From Welwitschia mirabilis (taxonomy: Eukaryota > Gnetophyta > Gnetopsida > Welwitschiales), in the NCBI GenBank assembly GCA_051453625.1, contig JBOZIK010000001.1:262452333-262510484 (forward strand): DNA of 58,152 nucleotides, written 5' to 3'. Each line of letters opens with the position of its first letter. Position 1 is the stretch's first letter. The notes under the pieces were generated by a model. The model did not search any database, had not been told where the DNA came from, and worked only from the letters and a program-made list of their open reading frames with translations. Position numbers and translations under genes: made by a program. Shown piece after piece: positions 22,501-34,369 of the stretch.

Positions 22501-22657
22501 TCAACTTCTAAGTCAATATGATGAGAATAAATAGAAGGATGAATACTAACCAAGACATGATATGATTAAGTAAAAGATAGAGAATGTTTAAGTAATAAAA
22601 TAATAAGCTCTTTTGTTAAACATAAATAAGATGATTTCTAATGATAATATGTTTAGA

Positions 22658-22936
22658 TTAATTACTACCAAGAAAGATATACTTCAAATGATCAAGTAAA
22701 AGTATGCATCCATCATTAACAGTACAATTAGTTGTAAAAACATAATTTAAAGAAACATTCATTTTCATTTCTTTAAAAACATAATTAAAATGTTTATAAC
22801 AAAAATATTCAATAGGAACACCAATTTCATTTAAATCTAAATAAGATGTAATCAGAAATTCATATGTAGTATCCAAATAAAGCATATCATTTAAACTTAA
22901 AAATAAATCATCACTTATAAGTTGAATTTTAGACAA
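22658..22936 (-). pseudogene. Family-2 protease-RT linker fragment
   Basis: A 92-codon open stretch begins 18 bases after the protease piece in element orientation. It is hydrophobic and acidic (MSKIQLISDD...) with no motif I recognise. Its place between protease and RT suggests the linker that carries the tail of the protease and the N-terminal part of RT. It stayed open by chance after a frame break. Confidence 0.4.
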
Positions 22937-22954
22937 ACATAAATGTTCATTTAA

Positions 22955-23374
22955 TTAAATGTCATTTTTTTTATAATTATAAAACACATTCAAGAAAATG
23001 AAAATATTACTAAAGATAATTTCTATTACACTAGATCTACAATTAATTTCTGCATCTACTATAGTAAACCAATGTCTACTAAGAACAATAAGGTAACTAT
23101 TGGAATCCATGATAACGTTAAGAATAAGAAATTTAATAGGATAAACTACTTTATTAATTTGTATTAAGACATCTTTTAATATTTCATAGGATCTAACCAA
23201 AGTTTTATTAGCCATCAAAAGAATTACATCAGTGGCATCAACGTGGTTAAATCCTAAGGTATGAAAAATAGGTTCTAGCATAAGGTTAACTATAACTCTT
23301 AAATCTACTAAGGCTTTATCAATAATATGGTTACTAATATTTAATAGTAATAGTAAGGGATCCAAGGTAATCAT
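22955..23374 (-). pseudogene. Family-2 aspartic protease relic
   Basis: This is the longest unbroken retroelement frame in the window (139 codons). It reads 'DPLLLLLNISNHIIDKALVD' then 'LRVIVNLMLEPIFHTLGF', matching the block '(D)P..V.L.i.n....alvDlGAsvNlMp...f..LG' of Gypsy proteases. The expected Asp-Leu-Gly-Ala is Asp-Leu-Arg-Val. A later 'LVRSYEILKDVLIQINKVVY' with 'PIKFLIL' corresponds to 'G.lkdvliqi..v..pvdFi', and 'LIVLSRHWF' to the 'iiLGRpfL' block. The enzyme would cleave the Gag-Pol polyprotein; the altered active site and frame breaks make it dead. Confidence 0.7.
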
Positions 23375-23636
23375 ATTTCATAAAAAAGTTTAATTTCAAA
23401 ACACAAATAATAGATGCAGTAATATTTATTATTTTTCTAAAAGATTGAATCTATCTTTTATAAATGCATAAGTCTTTAAGAAATTTGGCATATGAAGTAA
23501 TTTACCTAATCACCTAAAAAAGGGGATGATTATTATTAACATATTTAAAATATTATAAATATTATTATAGTTATTAGAATCTTTATTAAATTGAGGATGA
23601 CTAGAAAAAGGAATAGAATCTTTTAGTTTTCTATTT

Positions 23637-25086
23637 TCAAAATTTTTTCCTAGAATCATATTTAAGATCTTCAATTATTTTATCTAAATTTACATCTTCT
23701 NNNNNNNNNNNNNNNNNNNNNNNNNNNNNNNNNNNNNNNNNNNNNNNNNNNNNNNNNNNNNNNNNNNNNNNNNNNNNNNNNNNNNNNNNNNNNNNNNNNN
23801 NNNNNNNNNNNNNNNNNNNNNNNNNNNNNNNNNNNNNNNNNNNNNNNNNNNNNNNNNNNNNNNNNNNNNNNNNNNNNNNNNNNNNCATTTGATTAATGAA
23901 CAACGTGATTATTTCTTGTAATTTATTTTCTTGTGGAGGAGGAAAAGGCAGAGATTTAAGTTGTCATGGAGAATGATTATTGTAAGCATGAAAGAAATTA
24001 TGATAAAAATTGTTTGGATGAGGATTGGAATCATATTAAATGGCATACAAGCATAGAATTTTCATTAATGGCATGAGCTTCAAGAAGATGATAATAATGA
24101 AAAGCACTTTGAACTAACTTAAAGTTTTTACAAAATGTAATGAGATCACCCCCTACTTGATATAACTCATAAAAATATGAATTTTAAGAGAATTTAATTG
24201 GAATTTTATTAATATTTTCTTATTAGCTAATTTCTCATTATATTTATCCTTATGAAAAAGTTCATTCTAGTTAAACTTACTTCTAACATAGTCATTATCA
24301 ATATTTCCCCATCTTTGAGTAAATTCTACTAAATCTTCAAATTCCTTTCATGTTTCATTAGAAGTTAAATTTAATAAATCTTTAGTGTTTAACATTTCAA
24401 CTAACTTTCTATTTTTTTATAAAGACCTTCTAAGAAAAACTAAACTAATCTCGAAACTTTAAAATAATAATTAGGATTTTTAATTATAAGATCTCTAGAA
24501 TGCTCAAAATTTTAGAATAAGATTCAATTGAAGATTATTTGAAACTACTAATAATGTTTTTCATTTGATTAATGCAACTAGTAGGGATAAATTCTTTAAT
24601 AAAAGCTTCTTTAAATTTTCCAATATCTAAAAGATCTTCATTATGATTAACAAGCATAAGCCAATGTCTACCTCTATCTTTTAAGAGAAGAGGGAGAATA
24701 GCTAATTTGGCTTTATCAGAATGAGCTTGAGGAGTTATCTTACAAACTAAGTTAAATTCTTAAAGAAACTTATAAGTATCCTCATAATCTAAACCATGAA
24801 AAATAGGAAAATCGTTAAGGTTTTTAATGGAAGTAGAAGCATCATAAGTAAAAGAAATAAGAGAGTTAATTTAATGATTTTAAAAAAGATAACCAAAAGT
24901 AGGTTGAGAATTAGAAGTATGAGCATTATTAGCTTTGATAGCCATTGAAGAAGAAAGAATATTTAAAGATTCAAAAAGTTTGTTAAATTTAAGAGGGTAT
25001 GAAGTCAAAGGTAGAGGTGGAATATGAGATGAGGAGGATTTAGAACTATGCAATTGTTTACCAATGAAAATCCAATTTCTACTCAT
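23637..25086 (-). pseudogene. Family-2 gag relic
   Basis: The frame opens at 25,086 (MSRNWIFIGK..., 68 codons), followed on the minus strand by 'KLAILPLLLKDRGRHWLM' near 24,660-24,720 and 'GKFKEAFIKEFIPTSCINQM' plus 'IISSFKQSSIES' near 24,540-24,640. These are the 'L.l.pf.LkdrA..Wl', 'F..kF.p......' and 'i..F.Q...Es' blocks of the retrotransposon gag domain. A second half near 24.0 kb has 'NPHPNNFYHNFFHAYNNHSP' as in the Asn/Pro-rich Gag tail. A 185-N gap (23,701-23,885) removes part of the C-terminal region. Many stops are present. Confidence 0.65.
23701..23885. other. Assembly gap of 185 N
   Basis: The gap lies inside the C-terminal part of the family-2 gag relic. The flanks do not overlap. 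Confidence 0.9.
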
Positions 25087-25106
25087 GAATGTATAGCATT
25101 AAAAAA

Positions 25107-25110
<4 letters not shown>

Positions 25111-25172
<62 letters not shown>

Positions 25173-25274
25173 NNNNNNNNNNNNNNNNNNNNNNNNNNNN
25201 NNNNNNNNNNNNNNNNNNNNNNNNNNNNNNNNNNNNNNNNNNNNNNNNNNNNNNNNNNNNNNNNNNNNNNNNAG

Positions 25275-25315
<41 letters not shown>
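25111..25315. repeat. (GA)n microsatellite with internal 100-N gap
   Basis: GA repeats run from 25,111 to 25,172 and from 25,273 to 25,315, with N between. The gap probably reflects failure to assemble the repeat. It sits in the leader between the family-2 5' LTR and gag. Confidence 0.9.
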
Positions 25316-25319
<4 letters not shown>

Positions 25320-25477
25320 TGACAAAGTAATAAGAGTTAGAAAATTTGCACTTAGAAGGATTAAAGGAGTAATGTAGTGCTTATGTGCTTATAAATGCAA
25401 TTGAAATATTTAAAGCACCTAAAAACAATCAAGTTCCATTAGTGTATGTAAATTCTCAAGGAAAAGTATAATATTTT

Positions 25478-25494
25478 ACATAATAATAACAAGT
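25478..25494 (-). other. Possible decayed primer-binding site of family 2
   Basis: The minus strand next to the LTR end reads TTGTTATTATTATGTAAAA. Its GTTATTATTA matches GCCGTTGCCG of the tRNA-Asp-type site if every C became T and the relevant G became A. The sequence is low-complexity, so this is only suggestive. Confidence 0.25.
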
Positions 25495-25495
25495 A

Positions 25496-26376
25496 TTCCT
25501 TCACAACAATACTAATCTTTAATGAAGTAAAAACTCAATTTTTAAAATGAGAAGATCACACTCTGAGCCTTTATAAAAATAAATGTATAATTAACATGAT
25601 AATTCAACTTAGGTAAATAAAATAAAGCATAAAAAGTACAAATTACAACATAAAGAAATCTCCTAGGTTAAATTTCATATATATTGGAAGCACATGAGTA
25701 GTAAGCCAAAACATTTGACATGAATTTGTTTAAAAATATTAACATTTACTTATCAAATTTTCACTTCATCTGATAAAACTATTCCTCTTAAGTGTCATAC
25801 AACTAATTAAACATACATGACTTAAAATAATTGTGAAATAATATACATGTAAGAGCATAATTTTATAAGATGTAAAAACGAAAACATAATAAAATAAGAG
25901 AAGTAATTTTTCATGAACATTAAAAAGATTATAAAGATCATTTATAATTCATATGAATAAGCAAAGAAATTTAAATAATCAAATTTACCCAAGTCATTTT
26001 CATATATAAAAAGTAATTCTTCTTGAAAAATTCACTACTTGAATTCATATCATATAAATGTAATTAAGTAAGTTAAACATATTGTTTCATTCTATGTAAA
26101 ATATACTTCAACATAGAATCAAAATATAATGCTTGAAGAACTAGATTCTTCAAATCAACATAGTAAATAGTTTAACTTTAATAATATTTCATTAAATTGA
26201 AATATATTTGACTTACAAGATAACAAATAAATTATAAAAGCATTGACACATCTAAATTAGGTTGCAAACCAATAGGTAATGAATAAAAACTAGCACATGA
26301 ATGTTCATGAAATTAAAATAATAGTTAGTTAATTTCAAGCTACTTTAACTAGTAAAAATAAAGAAATGAAGAAGAG

Positions 26377-26426
<50 letters not shown>

Positions 26427-29010
26427 AAAATAGGCTTAGAAAATCTCAAAACCTTCAAAATAGCTATAATATTTGATAAAACAACTCTGCACAATTAAAC
26501 ATTCAAGATTAAGTGAATCGACTAAAACTGATAATAATAGTTTATCTAGAAAAATTTCAAAAAATTACAGTCAACCCTATTTTGCTCAAGAATATTAAGC
26601 AAAATATAAAACATGAGAAAAAATGAATTTTATATTTTAAAAGTATACAAAAACTATTATATTATAGAATCTTAAATTTTTGAAAACACATTAAAAATGA
26701 CTGATAAAGTCACTATGCAAAATTAAAAAGATAATATTTAATAGTTCAAAATTTTATCTAAGTAAAACTACAACTAAGATTGAAAATGATCAAAAAATGG
26801 TTTGAGAGATCAAATTTGGATTCTTTTTATTTGAGTAAGAATTTTTTTAAATCATAATAGGAAGCTATTAATAAAATTTTCAGAACCATTAGAGTTGCAG
26901 AGAAAAAGTTATGGCTAAAACATGCACTAAAATTCACTAGTCTACTTTGATGTTTAGAAGAGGAAAAATAAGAGAGAATAATTCTTACACAAATCAATAC
27001 TTTTATATTTTAAAAAATTAAATATCATGTTTATAAATCAATCTACTACTATTATAAAGGAGAAAATATAAATTCATCACCATTTACCTTATAAGAAAGG
27101 TGAAATCTTGAGAAATGTACTACAAAGTGAAAAGAATGAAGGAAAGAAGAGAGAAGAAGAATAAAACAAATGATTTATTTTAACAAAAAGTGCATAAACA
27201 TGCAAATTTTTAAATTGTTATGATATGTATTAATTGTTCAGTAATCTAATTAGCACTACTTATGCTACATTCTATAAAAGTATGACTAAATTAAAAGAAA
27301 TTCATGATATAAATGCATAAATCAAGTAATTAAAAGCATAATAAACATAAATAAAATAAAAATTATTGATTTCAAATGAATGCATAACCCTTTTCATTAG
27401 TCTTCCATTTGATTGATTATAAGATTAAGTACCTTCTCATCCTTCTGCATTGCCTGATCATGTGTACTTCACCACCCCTTTAATGCCCTCTAAATTGATG
27501 AACATGGGAGAAAAATTATGCAAAATGGGATATCAATGGGTTTATAAGGCTGAAAATGGATTTTGGTGATAAAATAGGCTATGAAAAAATAATTTAGAGG
27601 GCTTCAAAAGTTGATATAAAGTAATTATCAACTTGGAAGTGAAGAAAAAGAAGAGAAAATGATAGAAATCTTCTTCCAATGCTTGAGAATGGAAAAATTA
27701 GCATAAAAATATCATAATAATGATGTGATAAGTTTAGTCATTAAGGGGGTTCTTTATAGACATAATAATATTATTTGAAGGTCAAAGAGTTATCAAAACT
27801 ACTATTAATTCATTTTGATTCATGAGTTTTTAGGTAAAATTGTCACATGGCACTGCAATGCCATTTTACTCTTAAAATCAAGACTATAGTATCATGGGTA
27901 GTTTTACAAATATAAATCTAAATTTCAAAATTAGAAATTAATATAATTTTACTTCTTTAAGCTTATAATACATGAATTTGTCAAAACAAAATTTTAACTA
28001 TAAAGATAGAAATTATAGATTTCATAATGTAATTTTTTAAGGTACTGATGTCTTAAAGGATTTTGATATCATTCAATGTAGTGTCAGAATGAGTCAAAAT
28101 CATGCATTGCTAAGAAGATGATATATAATAGTGGAAAGGGGCTATAAATCATCTATAGAGCTTCTACATTTAAGTAGTCATTCGTGATCCACATTTTTAA
28201 CTTCTCAATCTAGATCTCCTAATCACAAGCATTATGAAGAGCCTTGAACTGAATCATAATACATTATTTTAAGATCAGCGAATGTCAAATATCCTTATCA
28301 CATGAAAAGGAAAAAAAAACCTCTAAATGCAGTATTAAAGTTCAAAAAGAAATGTAAAATATTGACTTTTAATACCTTATTTTATTAAAAGATTCAACTT
28401 CATCACACCCCTCAACTAATCTCATTGTATGTCTCATATAAGTAATGATGATAAGAGAAATAATCCTACTAATACTCAAGATATTCATCCTTAGGATGTG
28501 GTATTGGACCTATTATCAAAATATCTAACAACATTCATCATTTACTTAATGATGAGAAATGACATCATCTGTTAATCCTTGTAGATTAATAATCAAGATG
28601 TTTATAACTTAGTGGATGATTGTGGATTTGAATTCTAGTCCCATAAATAATATAATATAAAGAGAAATGATACAAATAATAATAAAAGAATGATAACATA
28701 TAGATATCATAGGAGATGATAACTAAATCTATACATATCGAAAACTTCAACATTTTATTGATGACTCTAAAAATTAAAGTTTTATTCGATTGTAAAAATA
28801 AAAGAAAAATAAGAACACGATCTAGATAATAAAAGCACCCCTAAAATATCATATTGTAACATAGTGCCATATAAGAAAGTGAATCTCATGATAAAACAAA
28901 AGCACACTGAAAATACCCTATTATAACATAGTATCATAACTAACATAGCATGATTGATGAGAATACTGATGATACTATACAATTAATTTTATAAAATTTA
29001 GTAAAGAATT
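25496..29010 (-). repeat. Family-2 5' LTR
   Basis: This is the uninterrupted copy of the LTR also seen at 604-1,030 plus 15,239-18,245. The two copies differ by many substitutions, a (TA)n(GA)n expansion here at 26,377-26,423, and a roughly 60-bp local duplication near 28,827-28,935. The right boundary is where similarity ends. Confidence 0.8.
26377..26423. repeat. (AT)n(AG)n microsatellite inside the family-2 5' LTR
   Basis: A compound dinucleotide repeat. The equivalent place in the other LTR (about 15,700) has only 'gaagagagaaag', so it expanded after insertion. Confidence 0.85.
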
Positions 29011-29289
29011 TTGACTTTAAAATTAATTTAGAATTTATTCATCTTATGAGAAAAAAGAATCAAATAAAAATATATTATGAAAAACCACATTGATTAATCA
29101 ACATATTGAGGTTAATCAAGTAGCCCATCAAATAGATAATTGATAGAGATTTTAGAAACCAACTTATCACATGGGTTTCTCTTATTTAGTCTTATTTTTA
29201 TATTCTTTATCATAGAAATTTATTATTAAACTTGGAAATAAACACACATTAAAGACTCTAAGTTTGAACATTTGATTAATAATTTAATA
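29011..29289. other. Spacer without recognised feature
   Basis: AT-rich sequence between family 2 and the Copia element. I see no LTR pair or coding sequence in it. Confidence 0.5.
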
Positions 29290-29700
29290 GGGTCTAAGGA
29301 AATTTTTGAAAATGATTTTGGCACATCTAGTTAAAGTTATAATGTTGATGTTGCATTAAATGTTAATCTTAATGATGAAGCAAACTTTAGTAAGTACTCT
29401 TATAGTAGTAATAAGGATAAAGGTAGAAGTAATAGAGTGTAAGATTGAGATAAAGATAATTAATAGTCCTCCTCTTAAAATACATCATAGAATACAAACA
29501 TAACTAGATTTTTGTAAAGATGTAAAATAAAGAGGTAATGTTGCAAAAAACTATAGGTTACTATCCAATAAGATTTAGAAGTTTATATAGCATGCAAATA
29601 ATGTTTTTAATGATGAAGATGATAACTATACATTATATGAGTAAGATAATAGTGGAGACACATATTGTTTTGGCTTAATTCATGCCACATATGCATGATA
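29290..29700 (+). pseudogene. Copia gag C-terminal relic with dead zinc knuckle
   Basis: Around 29,515-29,580 one frame reads F-C-K-D-V-K-stop-R-G-N-V-A-K-N-Y-R. This lines up with the Cys-X2-Cys-X4-His-X4-Cys knuckle of Copia Gag: first Cys kept, second Cys lost, His replaced by Asn, last Cys by Tyr. It is followed by 'RLLSNK'. Upstream is a Ser/Asn-rich hydrophilic segment (YSYSSNKDKGRSN) as in Gag tails. Intact Gag would package the element RNA. Confidence 0.5.
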
Positions 29701-30329
29701 AACATGACCATCACATTATGTTATTGAAATACATTTATATAAAGTAAGTATTAGGAATGTTAAAGTGGCTTTAATACAACTAAGAGATACTTAGAAAAAA
29801 TGATGAAAAATGTTATTTTTTTGATAATAAGCACATCGATCATCGACATGAGTACTACTTTGCATATGACTTCAAATAAATCTCTATTTATTATGTTATG
29901 TTTTCATAGAAGTAGAATCAAGATAAATTATTAAAGGAATTGGCTAAATCAATTTAAAGTAGGTAGACTTTTCTAGTTTCATTCTTCTTAATGTTCTTTA
30001 TAGTTTGGCCTTAAAATAAAATTTGTTATCACTCTCAATCATTTTAGCTCATATCTATGATTTTCATCTAGCTACTAATAATAAGATGTTTCAATTAGTT
30101 TATACTCTTAGAAACTTAGTTGTTATATGAATAAAACATCAAGATACATTAATTATTCTTGGAAAAAAAGTTACTACAATTGATCCTATGTTGATCAATG
30201 ATCATGATAATGTCTTCCTTAATTTAGGAACTACCTTGGTTAGTTTCACTTAGCCTACTAAAGATAACTTATGCATGAACATCTTATGAATAATGATAAC
30301 TTAGGCATCTACTTATATTACTTAAAGAG

Positions 30330-31080
30330 TTTTCCTAAAATTTAAATAAAACATTTCAAATGTATAACGTCCATCATGGGAAATTCTATTAGAAAACCAT
30401 TTAATCTAAGAACTTTTAATCCTATAAGAAAGTTACAACTTTTTCACATAAATGCATGTCATCATATGCTTATTATAACTCTTGGTGATAGTTATTATTT
30501 ATCACTTTCAATGATGATTTTACTGAAATGACATGGGTTAAATTCCTTGATTAGAAATCATAAGCATTTTTAGCTTTCAAGTAGTAAAAAAAATTAATGA
30601 AAGTAAAGTCTAGATATAGAATTAGTACTCTTGATAGTAATAATGCTAGTGAATTTACTTTAAATGATTTTAATTAGTTTTCACAAGAGAATGACATTTG
30701 TCATTAGTTAATATTTCTATGTACATCTTAGCAAAATGTTATAGTAAAATACATAAATTACACATCAATGAATTATACTAGAGCTTTGTTACTCTATAAA
30801 AATGTCCTATCATCTCTTTGGAGTGAAGTATTCCATACAACCATGAAATGTTTAAATAGAATTATACATTGAAGAAATACTATACCCTCTACCTTTCCAT
30901 AATGGCATGACATCCAACCTAATATCATCTATTTTAAATTTCTTTGTTTTACTTCTTCTACATATGTTCTTCCTAAGCACCATATACGAATTGGTTCATG
31001 CATAATTAGAGGAGGTTTTGTTGGGAATCCTCATGATTAGAAAGGCTATAAATTTTTATTTCCTCTTGAAGAACTATGAT
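30330..31080 (+). pseudogene. Copia integrase relic
   Basis: Successive blocks, read across stops and shifts, are: 'RKPFNLRTFNPIRKLQLFHI' with 'NACHHM' (end of the zinc domain and start of the core, with the Asp lost), a 'TEMTWVKFL' block, then 'EFTLNDFN' (the 'DNGGEF' block with Gly replaced), 'RALLYYKNVLSSLWSEVFHT', and 'NRIIH..NTIPSTFP'. This is the order of a plant Copia integrase core: D..F...., S-D-N-G-G-E-F, '.R.ll....vp..lWgeA...'. It is non-functional. A 'KGYKFLFPLEE' block near 31,040 is the linker that precedes RT. Confidence 0.65.
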
Positions 31081-31559
31081 ATTCTATTAAGATATTATCT
31101 TTAAAGTGATGAATTAGTAACTTTTGATGATTAGATGAAGTCATGATAGCCTCAATAATATAATTATTAATTGTATGAAGTTGAGAATCCAAACTATCTT
31201 TTATTTATCTTTTTTAGTAGAGGAGGGGAGGGGGAGTTCTTGAATCTTATTGTGATAATAATGCCTTACCAATGCTCTTATAATGTCATTTTATCATTAT
31301 AGTGATAGGATCCCTTATCCATTTATATAATCTTATTCTCCTCCAAGTCCTCTAATAAGCTTTAGAGATATCACCTTTGAAAAATATAAAACCTTAGGTG
31401 AACCTTTAATTATTCTTTCATTTAGAATCACATAAGTCCAAAAAATTCTTAAAGAGATGAAACCAAGTGAGATGGATAAAAGAGAAACAGGAAGTGCCTA
31501 TAGGATAAGAATGAAATGATCAAATTTTATTAAGATAGAACATCTAGAGTTGCATCTTT

Positions 31560-32340
31560 CTATAAGTAATGTACCTTTTACTTATGCTGCAGCACTTGAG
31601 AATGCTAAACAAATATGTGTAATGTAGAATGTGTAAGAAGATCTAATAAAAATGGAACTTAAAACCCTGTCAAACCACTTTTTAGCAAAAAAGTAGTGCA
31701 AGACAAATGAGTGTTTAGAAATACGTTCAAATTAAATAGAACTCTTGATAAACTTAAGGCATGCCTTATCATTTAATGATTTTTATGAAAACACGAAATT
31801 AACTATAAGAAAATTTTTGCATCTATAAATAAATGGACTTTAATCAAAACTCTTATTTCTATAGTTTCATAATAAGATGAGTTGATAACTTAATTAGACA
31901 TTAAAACTACCTTTTTAAATGGTGAACGTAAGGAGGAAATTTCCATGGCAGAACATAAAGGGTTTTAAGTGAAAGATTAAGAATATAGTAGTTATAGACT
32001 ATGAAATTTATTGGTGGTTTAAAGCAAGTATCACATGCTTAATATCACAAGTTCTTCTACAAACTAAAACATATTGCTTTTAAAATATGTAATTAGAAAG
32101 ATATTAATTCCACTCTATTCATTAAGAAGAAAAAGTTAAATTTACTTTTATTATTTATTTGTTAATGATATCTTAATTATAGGAAATTATGTGTAATCAA
32201 TTAAAATGAAAAAGGAGGATCTAGATAAAAACATTGAAACCGTTGATCTTTAACAAATGAAACATTGTTTGGATGTTGAAGTTCAATAAGAAGATGGTAA
32301 GATTGATTTTTTCATAGAAATACATTATAGATCTTATAAA
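31560..32340 (+). pseudogene. Copia reverse transcriptase relic
   Basis: The beginning 'AALENAKQICVM' corresponds to the '.A...p.W..Am..E' block. Next, through shifts, come 'WTLIKTLISI' ('fAPVar...ir.lla'), 'LDIKTTFLNGERKEEISMAE' with 'HKGF' ('qmDVktAFLnG.l.EeiYm.qPeGF', well kept), and 'YYLFVNDILIIG' ('vyVDDili.g', with the first catalytic Asp read as Asn). It ends with 'MKHCLDVEVQQEDG' ('.lG.a..iLG.ei'). The order and spacing identify a Copia RT. Stops and the lost Asp show it is dead. Confidence 0.7.
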
Positions 32341-32348
32341 AAAATCAA

Positions 32349-33060
32349 ATGAAAATTTACAAAAAGATTATTACACTAGTGGAAGTGGAAACTAAATTAT
32401 CAAAAGATGATGATTTACCACTTTGTAATCTTATAACATATAAAACTTTAGTTGGGTCTATCATCTATGTAACTAACATAAGATTAGATATAGCATTTAT
32501 AGCTAGAATACTATTAAGGATCATGCAAAAACCATATGAGAGTCACTAGAATGCATTTATTAGAGTTCCATAAAATTTGGAGTATACATCACATTATGGT
32601 TTGGTGTATGACAGGAATGAATAATTTATATTCTGTGGATACTTAGATGTAGATTTTATAAGAGATATAGATATTAGAAGATCAATAATAGGGTACATCA
32701 AGTTTCTAGGTAATTTACTTATCTCATAAAAATCCAAGTTATACAAGTCAGTTGTACATTCTTTAACATAAGTAGGATATGTTGTAGCATCAAAATCTTA
32801 CAAGGATATTGTTTAGATATGTAAACTATTAACACTTTTAAATATAATGTAAAAGTATTGATGAAATTACATGTGAATTATTAATATGCAATCCACATAA
32901 AAAATAATCTAGTGTTTTATAAACATATAAAACATGTTTATAAAGCAAGTGACAAATGCATTGATGAATCCAATTAACAGGTTAAATCATGTATATCTCA
33001 AGTATTGTAGAGACTTGTAGCCGAACAAAAATCCTTAAATACGTTTGAAGATGAAGTGGA
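32349..33060 (+). pseudogene. Copia RNase H region relic
   Basis: The open piece 32,349-32,549 reads 'ETKLSKDDDLPLCNLITYKT', 'LVGSIIYVTNIRLDIAFIAR' and 'MQKPYESH'. This is the well-known connection block 'LS..d......YR.lvGsLiYlt.tRPDIaf.v...s.fm..P...H' of Copia Pol. After it, across stops, come 'GLVYDRNE', 'FCGYLDVDFIRDIDIRRSII' with 'GYIKFLG', then 'SKLYKSVVHSLT' and 'VASKSYKDIV', i.e. the RNase H blocks with 'ysDaDwA.d...rrStsGy.f'. The second half degrades towards 33.0 kb. Confidence 0.75.
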
Positions 33061-33577
33061 AATGGTAACACATGCTTTGAAAATCTTCTTGTAAGATAAA
33101 GATGTATTAGTAATTTTATGCTAGTCCTTTCTTCTAAAATCTAGTTTCCAAATGAGAAGGATTTGTTTGTACTTATTTTAAGAAATCAGAACCTTTGAAA
33201 ACTTGTTAACTAGCATAGGAGATGACTGAATAGCATATGGAGACTTAGCTGATCTATAAAATCATCTTCTTTTTTTCTATATGCTTGTCTTTCTAGTATA
33301 TAAACATCACCTATGCATCTTGAATATCTTCATTACTTAAATTATCTATTAGTAGTATTCTCAGCTAGGATTACACATGGGATTTTGAGGAGGACCTTCT
33401 AAATGAGCTATTAATAATTTACTTAAGTAGTAATTATATGTATTATTATAGTTTTAGAATCTCATTTGCATGAGATTTTTCTTTTTAGTTCTTTAGTCTC
33501 TCCAAAAATATTTGTTTCTATGTTCGCATTGTGTCTACATTGATCCTTTAATCATTAAAGGGTGAAATGTAAAAATA

Positions 33578-33764
33578 TGTTAATGTTAGAATACTTATGT
33601 TTTAACCCACATGTACAAGGATGTAAACTTACTCTTGTAGTTGNNNNNNNNNNCTAACATAATAATAATATAAACATAAACATTATTTTGAAAGATCTTT
33701 TAGATCTTATTCTCTATTTTCTTCTTTGCCTATTTTAGTCTTAGATAGATCTTTCTACATAACA
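33578..33764 (+). repeat. Possible short LTR of the Copia element
   Basis: The segment starts TGTTAATG after a purine-rich stretch (AAAGGGTGAAATG) and ends CATAACA. TGTTA and TAACA form the short inverted ends usual for Copia LTRs. It contains a 10-N gap. No second copy was identified, so this is tentative. Confidence 0.35.
33644..33653. other. Assembly gap of 10 N
   Basis: A very short gap inside the LTR-like segment. Confidence 0.9.
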
Positions 33765-34369
33765 TTGATAATGGATTTTTTTATACTTAACTTATAGGCT
33801 TAATCTGAAACAACTTAATAATATGTTAAAATTATTAGTCATAAGTAAAAATAATAGATTTTACATCAAAATTAATATATGCAAGGATAAGTTATTTATA
33901 AGTTTTTCCCACTAGAAAAAAAATGTAGTATCATTAATAAATTTTAAAAAATTATAACATTGTAATTATTAAATTAGTTTAAAAAAGTGAAATGACAATG
34001 AAGTTCTAAAGTTCATAAATATATACACTAAGTTTATCTAATTAAAGGTAAGCATAGTGCAATAGCCTTGTCAATGTTTAGCCCTTATTGAAAATTATCC
34101 ATAATCAAGAAATAAGTTTAGATTAATAACCCAATGAACTTATATTCATGAAAAGCAAACTAATTAGTTTTCCTTTGCTTAGTTAAAATTTTCCAACTAA
34201 CATATTAAAAGGATTAGGCAAAATTAATGTAAATAATATTATCTAATTACTCTTAAGTTACTTAACAAACGTGATACTTATATGAAAGTATTTTATATAA
34301 GGTACTTATAAGAATGATAAATTTTATATGAGTTATTTATAAGAATACTCAAGGGTTTTACAAAACATC
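33765..34369. other. AT-rich stretch, nothing recognised
   Basis: No coding sequence, repeat pair or motif was recognised here. Confidence 0.5.

Larger units (their letters stand above)
604..29010 (-). mobile_element. Family-2 Ty3/Gypsy element (Athila/Tat type), interrupted
   Basis: The element consists of a 5' LTR (25,496-29,010), gag (about 25.1-23.6 kb), protease (23.4-23.0), RT and RNase H (22.5-21.4), integrase (21.1-20.0), a non-coding 3' part and a 3' LTR (18,245 down to 604, split by family 1). Without the inserted 14.2 kb it is about 14.2 kb long. Every domain is interrupted by stops, yet their order and wording follow the Athila/Tat pattern. It is the older of the two nested elements. 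Confidence 0.8.
29290..33764 (+). mobile_element. Decayed Ty1/Copia element
   Basis: Gag, integrase, RT and RNase H relics lie in the Copia order (integrase before RT) on the plus strand. A short LTR-like end follows at 33,578-33,764. No convincing 5' LTR was found. Confidence 0.7.

Noticed and set aside
25048-25377. Arg-Glu or Ser-Leu repeat 'proteins'
   Set aside because: They are translations of the GA microsatellite and the gap, not genes.
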